From Cylindrobasidium torrendii FP15055 ss-10 (taxonomy: Eukaryota; Basidiomycota; Agaricomycetes; Agaricales; Physalacriaceae), in contig KN880571.1 in the NCBI GenBank assembly GCA_000934385.1, positions 1 through 63,331 of the forward strand: 63,331 nucleotides of DNA, given 5' to 3'. The notes beneath the pieces are model-generated. The model was not told the origin of the DNA. It worked only from the letters and a program-made list of their open reading frames with translations, and searched no databases. Both the position numbers and the translations under genes were made by a program. Of the stretch, positions 57,178 through 63,331 are shown in pieces (position 1 is the stretch's first letter; every line of letters starts with the position of its first letter).

Positions 57178-58143
57178 GTAGCGCAAAAATTAATTCACAA
57201 AGAAAGAAGTGCTGCAGTGGTGTCGTATCTATACAGACCTGATGGATGCTATCAGAGAAGTTATAAGACATTTATTAGGTACAAGTACTGAAGCACTGAT
57301 GACCTGCAATAGGATTAGTCAGAGTAACAGCATAGTGCACGACCTCGACCTCGCCGTCTCTCGCTCACGACCCATGGGCCGGAGAGGCAGGAGCATCATT
57401 GCGGGAACTTGTTAGGCGTAATGAGATGCTACACAAGCGTGCGGAACAGACTCACCGAAATCAAGCATATACACTTACGACCACGGGGGCGGTATGCTGA
57501 TCGCGCTTCGCGTAAGGGCCGAAGGCGGCAGCGCTAGTGACTGCTAGAGAGTACGGTGTGAACGAGGTGTGCATGTGAATGGCAGCGCTCGAGGATACCT
57601 AGGAACTCACTCGATCGGCGATTGGCCTTGCGATTGAGCACAGTAAACCTGACAGATCCTCGGCGATTTCTTAGCGAAGTTCGCGGGACCCCCAATCTGA
57701 TCCATCTCGAGATTCGCGAGTCGCGACACGACAATCGGTGCGGCATTTAAGCTTTGCTGTCAATCTAAGCGAGCAAGCAATATACATTGAATCCGCAAGC
57801 TCAAGCCCAAGTCCCAGGAATTCGACGCGCCAAAGGCGCTTACAAGTGACGGTAAGTGTGCTGCCGCTGGGACTATGCTGCCGCGGCATTTGTCCGTAAT
57901 GTGCTCTGTTGTTTCCCGCCGCGCTGACGGCGCGACAGAGAATTGGGATGCATAGAAGAAGTGGCTAGAAATCTAGGATGACTGCCTGTCGCCAATGTTG
58001 TAATTGGATCTCTGGGGTCATCCGACTGGTCGCCGGGGTCTTAAGGGAGTTTTTCTGGGCCTGGTCTGCGTCTGAAGAAGCAGAATATACACACATATGG
58101 TCTGCGCCACAGTGTAGCATTACTATGTGGTATGACCTGTATA

Positions 58144-58397
58144 CACCACGGAACACCGCTTGTTTTCCTGCAGCGAATACGCTGACAAAACAGCGTGAAA
58201 ACTCGAAGTTTTTGAAACCCAGAAACTTTATTAAAAGCGTGTGGGAATGGGCATTTGCTGACCAATCGCTGACCAATGCTGTGTTTTGTACCTTTATATC
58301 TTGTTTTAGAAAGGTTTCTGGGTCTCGAAAACTTCAAGTTTATTTTGCGTTTTTGGATGATGGAAAGCCGTGCGAAAACAAGCACTGGTCCGTGGTG
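58144..58397 (+). mobile_element. Foldback MITE, copy B
   Basis: This 254-bp copy begins CACCACGGAACACCGCTTG and ends CAAGCACTGGTCCGTGGTG. ATA lies on both sides (58141-58143 and 58398-58400) as target duplication. Internal arms read GAAACCCAGAAACTTTATT and, inverted, GTTTCTGGGTCTCGAAAACT. The centre contains a short direct repeat (GCTGACCAATCGCTGACCAA) absent from copy A. It is non-coding and cannot move by itself. Confidence 0.78.
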
Positions 58398-58690
58398 ATA
58401 TAGTATATAGCTATAGACTCCTACATTTATTCAAGTGGTTATTTCGCGCCACTTTCCAACCAGCTCCCCCCGCCCCAAAATCTCCCTGTGATCTGGCCCA
58501 TCGCACAGCCTCGCTCAAAAAGGCAGGCTGTGAAACATGATGTCATAACCTTCCCTTTTGAGCGAGTGGCCCGATCCTGACGGCAAGCCGCCCAATGACC
58601 GGTCGAGCTGATCGATCGATGGACTCTTAAGTTGGAAGCGTGACGCGTCGCTTCAGCGTCTACCTTTGCGATTATCACCTCTTGACTTTC

Positions 58691-59710
58691 ATGTCGACTG
58701 TATATTTGAAAAGGAGCAACGTCTTGCCCGTTGGTGCCAGCTCGCCCATCTCTGTCACCTCGGATCGACAGCACCTCGTAGAGGCTGCGAGAGCGCTGTC
58801 CCATGCGTACTACCCTGTCCATCTCACGCTCATCTGCTCATGAATAAAATTCCACAGGCTCACCGATTTAGGATGGAATCATGCCTTTATAGGAGGCTTT
58901 GCCTGGACCTTGTTAGGCAGCCAGCGTCCCACTCAGATGAGTATCTTCCGCTTCTCAAGGCACTACGCTTGCTTACTCGTCGCAATGCACGATATCGACA
59001 TTATCATCGAGCCTAAGCCGGGGCACGATCTGAACATGTTGGAAGTGCGCTCACAGTTAGAAGAGCTCGACGAGCGTTTCGCGCGCGCCGGGGTCAAATT
59101 ATACTTCGTGCGGGTGAGTTGAACGCACATGAAACGATGGTCCTCACTAATCTCTAAGTAGGAACCTGACCCCCAGTATCAAGCAGGTCAAGACCGCGAG
59201 GAACTCGTTAGGAAGAGCAAGAGAAACGTCCTAGTCGAAACTCTTCACGCGGGGAAGATCGGGCTGCCCGCGCTCGCTCAGCCAATTTACAACGACCCCG
59301 AGAACAGTCAGTAATCGGTCTCTCAGAATTTGACTATGTTTACCTACACATCATTTAGGGCTCGCAATCCTACACCCAACGATCCTCTCCCTCACCAAAT
59401 TCAAACGGTGGTCAGGCGCGTACAGGTCGCAAAGCACCAATCCCGCCACACGTCAAAGAGGAACACTGACGAAACCGACATTATGTATATGATCAAATGG
59501 CTGTACGACAGGAAGATGAAGATTTGCTTGACGGACTACGCAGGAAAGACCCGAGAGGAGCTACTTCGTTTTGTCGCCACATTTCATGCAGCGTTCTGTC
59601 ATGATGTCGAATTTTGCACATACCTGAAGGAGGCGATGTACGAGAGGGACTGGAACCAGATGCTGAAGACGAGCCCGCTTGAGATGGAAACCAACCTGCT
59701 GCCTCCATAA
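58691..59710 (+). CDS. Nucleotidyltransferase-fold protein with an AT-AC intron
   Basis: The exons join to about 254 residues. The nucleotidyltransferase signature hG[GS]x9-13Dh[DE]h is present as FIGGFAWTLLGSQRPTQ followed by DIDIII, with 13 residues between GG and D. It is only intact if a 54-nt stretch (58937-58990) starting ATGAGT and ending GCAC is spliced out. Further parts are RNVLVETLHAGKIGLP and RLAILHPTILSLTKFKRW. The latter is followed by a frame change that needs a short intron (59411-59460, or 59420-59460) before DETDIMYMIKWLYDRK. Other introns are 58807-58857, 59114-59161 and 59307-59358. Many fungi carry such proteins with unknown substrates. The gene may be intact or recently damaged at the KRW junction. 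Confidence 0.65.
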
Positions 59711-60492
59711 ATGTAGATAGGTTATAGTGTTGTTCGCGCTCTCTTCATCACAGATTCTTCACACGAGTTACTTTGATTTGCTTACTAGTTATACGATTCA
59801 AAGTCCACCGCCAAGGACGTTTATTAATAATATTATGCAATTTGAAGCCAGACAACAGCCTCAGGGCACTAGATGTTCAGTGCCACCAATTGCTATGAGA
59901 CCTACTGGCGCTCACATAAATTGGGTTTGTCCACGAGAATCTCCCCCGCTTCGCAATGAAGCGTTTCTCGGGAGTATGCGCGCTGAGAGTTGAGCAGAAT
60001 GTTCGAAGGTGCAAACGATTTGGTCCCTTAGTCAATATCAACGTGAGTTGCTATTGAGACCTGAGGCGTGTGTCAGAGGATTTTGGGGCCACAGATACAC
60101 TGTTGAGTAAATGTCATGATTATGAACCCATGCAGTAAGTCTGTACCGGACAGGACAATGGACACAAGTACATGAAAGTCGAAAGCAGTGCCTTGGATGT
60201 TCGGAAGAACGGCGCGGATTTCCCGATCAGGCGAGCTGTTGTTACGAGTTGACAGCATCCCTTTGCGCACCACCCTCTGCCATCGCTACAAATTTCATCG
60301 TCGTTTCCATTCGTAGTTCTTTCCCTTTATCTCTCTTTGAACCTGCTATAAATTTTGCCGCGCTTGAGCGTCATTTATCGCTACTCTTCAAGCTCTGCAC
60401 ACCACATCCGCTTTCCGACGTCTTACGTCTCGATTACAACGCGACACGACTGTTGACCACGCCCCATACCGCCGTCCAAGGGACACAACGCC
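59711..60492. other. Intergenic, kinase promoter side
   Basis: No gene is visible in these 782 bases. The right end contains the kinase promoter and leader. Confidence 0.5.
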
Positions 60493-62524
60493 ATGGTGCG
60501 TTGTGCGATTGACCGATGGCGACGAGACTGACCATATGTAGGACACTCACCACCAAGATCCAGAGGAGTTCTATGTTAAGCAGGATAGGATAGGTAAGCA
60601 CCGCTCCTTACGCTCTGCAATGACTCAACACCTTCTCCCACACAGGAAAGGGCTCGTTCGGCGAGGTCTACAAAGGGTATGTTGCCACCGTTGGCTGCAA
60701 CTCCTGTCATTTCCTCAACTCGATCTGTCCAACAGTTATGACAGGCGCACACAGAAGACGGTGGCCATCAAGATAATTGACTTGGAGAGCGCCGAGGACG
60801 AAATCGAGGACATCCAGCAGGAGATACAGATATTGTCGCAGCTTGACTCTCCTCACGTTACGAAGTGCGTGTCCTGCCAATCTCACCGAGCATTCACTCA
60901 CGTTATATTCAGATATCATGGATCGTACCTCAAAGGTGCAAACCTATGGATTGTTATGGAGTGTGTCCTACCATATCTTTCGCCTGCTTGTGCTAACAGA
61001 CTATGGTAAGATACTGCTCCGGAGGATCTTGCTCTGACTTGGTGCGCACTTACTTCCCACTCGCGAACTGTAACTCACCCTACCCAGATGAAGCCCGGTG
61101 TTTTCCGCGAAGAGTACATTGCTATCATTGTCCGCGAGCTTCTACGTGGACTCGAATACCTCCACTCAGAGGGCAAACTGCATCGCGACATCAAAGCTGC
61201 GAATATCCTCCTCTCGGCCTCTGGAGACGTCAAGCTTGCGGATTTTGGTGTGTCCGGCCAGCTCTCTGGCACATTGTCCGCCAAGAAGAACACATTCGTT
61301 GGAACCCCGTACTGGATGTCGCCCGAGGTCATCAAACAAAGCGGTTATGACCACAAGGCCGACATATGGAGCTTGGGTATCACGGCGATCGAACTTGCGA
61401 AAGGAGAACCCCCATATGCCGAACTACACCCGATGAAGGCGAGTTCCCTCCTTTGACCGCGACCGTACATTGACACGCAGTGTTAGGTGCTCTTCCTGAT
61501 TCCCAAAAACCCTCCTCCCACCCTTGACGGAAACTTCAGCAAACCATTCAAGGACTTCGTCACCTACTGTCTGCAACGAGACCCCCGCGACGTAGGTGGT
61601 CGCCAACCAAAAATAGAGAATAGTCGCTCATCCTCTTTAGCGTCCATCCGCTCGTGACCTCTTGAAGCATCGCTTTGTGCGCAATGCAAAGAAGACGAAT
61701 TATCTTACAGAACTTATTGAGCGGCACGAACGATGGAGAGCAGAAGGAGGCGGTCGCGTCGACGAGGATGACCACGACTCGGCCCCAGATGCGTGAGCAG
61801 TCCTTTTGCTTCTACTTTCCACCAGTACCTAACTACTGCCTTGCAGACCTGCTGGGTCGGACCCAGATGACTTGTGGGACTTTGGCACCGTCCGACATGT
61901 TAGCGGACGCCCTGCCACCATTAGTCGGGCAGCAGCGCCGCCTGGTCCACCATTGACTTGGGAGAACGATGGTAGTTCGGTCAAGGACGACGACAGTGTC
62001 TATACACGTCGCGCCGCATCGATTGCCTCTTCTGACAACACATCCTCGACCATCACGCTTACTCCGGCACCAGCGAAGGGTGATCTCCCGCCAATTCCGC
62101 AGACGGGATCTGTGAGGAGATACGACCAGCAAGCCACTGTGCGCCATACACAACTACCTAGCTCGGGCTCGAAGTCCTCTCGGCGTGAACCTTCAGACGA
62201 CTACGACAATTACGACGACCAATATGCGAACGGTGACATCGAGGACAAGATGAACAGCACTCATCTGGACGATGATATGGTGGACACTGCGATGCTAGAT
62301 TCCGTGGTGCTACCAGCTATCGCTTCGGTATGTCTTGTTGATAGAGTGTTATCGAGTATTGACCTCCGCTGTAGCTATTCCCGCGTGTATCCTCACAGGA
62401 GGCGCGTGTCGCGTTGAGCGCGCTGCAGCGAGCATTCACCGAGGCTGAGCGAATAATCCCTGGAGTGACGAACGAGTTTGTCAACGAAATTGTAGAAAGC
62501 GTTGAGCATGTTGAGGAGGCATGA
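60493..62524 (+). CDS. Ste20-like protein kinase, GCK-III group (Sid1/Kic1/Don3 type)
   Basis: This is a Ser/Thr kinase with its catalytic domain at the N-terminus: [20 protein letters not shown] (P-loop), [20 protein letters not shown] (catalytic Lys and helix C), [40 protein letters not shown] (HRD), [13 protein letters not shown] (DFG), [20 protein letters not shown] and [15 protein letters not shown] Ser/Pro/Asp-rich linker leads to a helical C-terminus ([20 protein letters not shown]). These features match germinal-centre kinases III, which in fungi control septation and cell polarity (S. pombe Sid1/Nak1, Ustilago Don3). About ten exons. The first exon is only the start codon: ATG 60493-60495 is followed directly by intron 60496-60541 and then [10 protein letters not shown]. 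The stop is TGA 62522-62524. Confidence 0.93.
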
Positions 62525-63059
62525 TGTTATGAGTGACCAATCAGAGGCATGGCGCTACTCAAAACAGTAAGAGTAGCTCTTGCGGACTGCATAAGAACAC
62601 GGGACGGATTTTTGGATGGCACTGTTAATTCTGCATACCTATTCATTCAGTATCGTTCATTCCAATTACCATCCGCATACTCCTGAATTGTAATTTTGTT
62701 CTGTACTTATCTTGCCACGTCCCATGTACAAAGACGACATAGAAAGTGGGATTTCGAATACATCAACTAGATCTCGTCAATGCTAGACTTGACGACATGG
62801 ATCTTCTCGACATCCTGCAGGGCTAATAACGTCTTACATGGCTTGATAGCAGGCAAAGTGGGAGTGGGATGGGATTCTATGCCACTTGAGCCTTGAGGCA
62901 ACCAATGTGGCGCTTGTTTGATTGTAGATCGTATTCGGAAGCAGTAGCCAAGTATCCATTCTGCATCCATCTAAGCCGCCCGACTCTACCGATTCGTCTT
63001 GCCTGCCGGACCGCGCAATGTACCGTTTATCTACGCGTGCTCGAACCTTGTCCAAAGAT
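62525..63059. other. Intergenic right of the kinase gene
   Basis: No gene is supported; open frames are short. It ends at the third MITE copy. Confidence 0.5.
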
Positions 63060-63164
63060 CACCACGGAACACCGCTTGTTTTCCTGCAGTGATTACGCCT
63101 GGATTACGCTGACAAAACAGCGTGAAAACTCGAAGTTTTAGAAACCCAGAAACTTCATTAAAAG
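63060..63164 (+). mobile_element. Foldback MITE, copy C (left half only)
   Basis: The sequence from CACCACGGAACACCGCTTG to ACTTCATTAAAAG matches the first 105 or so bases of copy B closely, with a short insertion (ATTACGCCTGG). It then stops abruptly at 63164. The remaining half is replaced by unrelated sequence that contains a separate hairpin. It is therefore truncated or interrupted. Confidence 0.7.
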
Positions 63165-63199
63165 AGGCCCTGGGAAACTCCCCTAGGACCTCGGCGGTC

Positions 63200-63274
63200 G
63201 TAAGATAATTGACAGGACCAATCTCGCTTACGTGAGTTCGGCTGATTGCCATTTTAGGCTGTCAATTATCTTAC
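63200..63274. repeat. Perfect 16-bp inverted repeat (hairpin)
   Basis: GTAAGATAATTGACAG at 63200-63215 and its exact reverse complement at 63259-63274 are separated by 43 bases. Flanking bases (CGGCGGTC and AGTCGCTG) are partly complementary too, so the stem may be longer. It lies 35 bases after the break point of MITE copy C. It could be a second small transposon or a structured RNA; the window ends too soon to tell. Confidence 0.6.
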
Positions 63275-63331
63275 AGTCGCTGAGGCGCGCCACACAATGT
63301 GCCCCGAAATCACAAGAACTAAGCGCTGAAT
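63275..63331. other. Window edge
   Basis: No feature is recognised in the last bases. Confidence 0.3.

Larger units (their letters stand above)
56494..58690. other. Gene-free interval carrying two inverted MITE copies
   Basis: No coding gene is supported. Two copies of a short foldback element (56935-57177 and 58144-58397) face each other about 970 bases apart. The space between them holds only short frames. Confidence 0.6.

Noticed and set aside
58640..58690. Upstream extension of the nucleotidyltransferase frame starting with GTG
   Set aside because: The first true ATG of the frame is at 58691, and family members need no further N-terminus.

Overview
The window is nuclear DNA of a filamentous basidiomycete, most likely an agaricomycete. 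Almost every gene is broken by many short introns of about 43-60 nt with GT(G/A)-type donors and CTNAC-like branch sites. Genes are densely packed on both strands. The protein set is typical of mushroom-forming fungi and relatives: F-box proteins, a MARVEL membrane protein, a C14 caspase-like protein, a PL1 pectate lyase, a copper amine oxidase and a soluble epoxide hydrolase. Genus cannot be fixed from the sequence alone. No rRNA, tRNA, CRISPR or organelle sequence was recognised.

Layout. 1-2529: no intact gene, only coding-like fragments. 2530-4505 (+): F-box-like protein. 4506-7675: empty. 7676-19807: mostly minus-strand housekeeping genes (leucyl aminopeptidase, Gcn4-type bZIP factor, a large uncharacterised protein, the Met1-type siroheme methyltransferase, a MARVEL protein), with SRP14 on plus. 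20232-26298: malic enzyme, a small F-box-like protein, an 87-residue unknown and a large F-box/LRR protein. 27164-36643: an all-plus run of pectate lyase, dienelactone-hydrolase-like enzyme, a Bud6/Aip3 N-domain protein, an orphan fungal family member, a doubtful small gene and a caspase-like protein. 37021-48888: tRNase Z, enolase, copper amine oxidase, CorA/Mnr2-type Mg2+ transporter and an alpha/beta hydrolase. 50813-56493: Dus2-type dihydrouridine synthase, a single-pass membrane protein, epoxide hydrolase and an uncharacterised protein. 56494-63331: a gene-poor part with two inverted copies of a ~250 bp foldback MITE, a nucleotidyltransferase-fold gene, a Ste20/GCK-III kinase and a truncated third MITE copy at the right edge.

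The genes form no single pathway. Most are ordinary housekeeping functions (protein targeting, tRNA maturation and modification, glycolysis, sulfite assimilation, Mg2+ transport) mixed with accessory secreted or catabolic enzymes and orphan families. The most unusual signals are at the level of splicing. One intron in the nucleotidyltransferase gene reads ATGAGT...CAC, an AT-AC intron of apparent U2 type, and its removal is needed to restore the catalytic motif. Two other introns use GC-AG borders. The MITE family has 3-bp target duplications, and its third copy ends abruptly next to a separate 16-bp hairpin.

Exon structures were worked out by hand from reading frame, splice consensus and family resemblance. 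Transcript data would be needed to confirm them.
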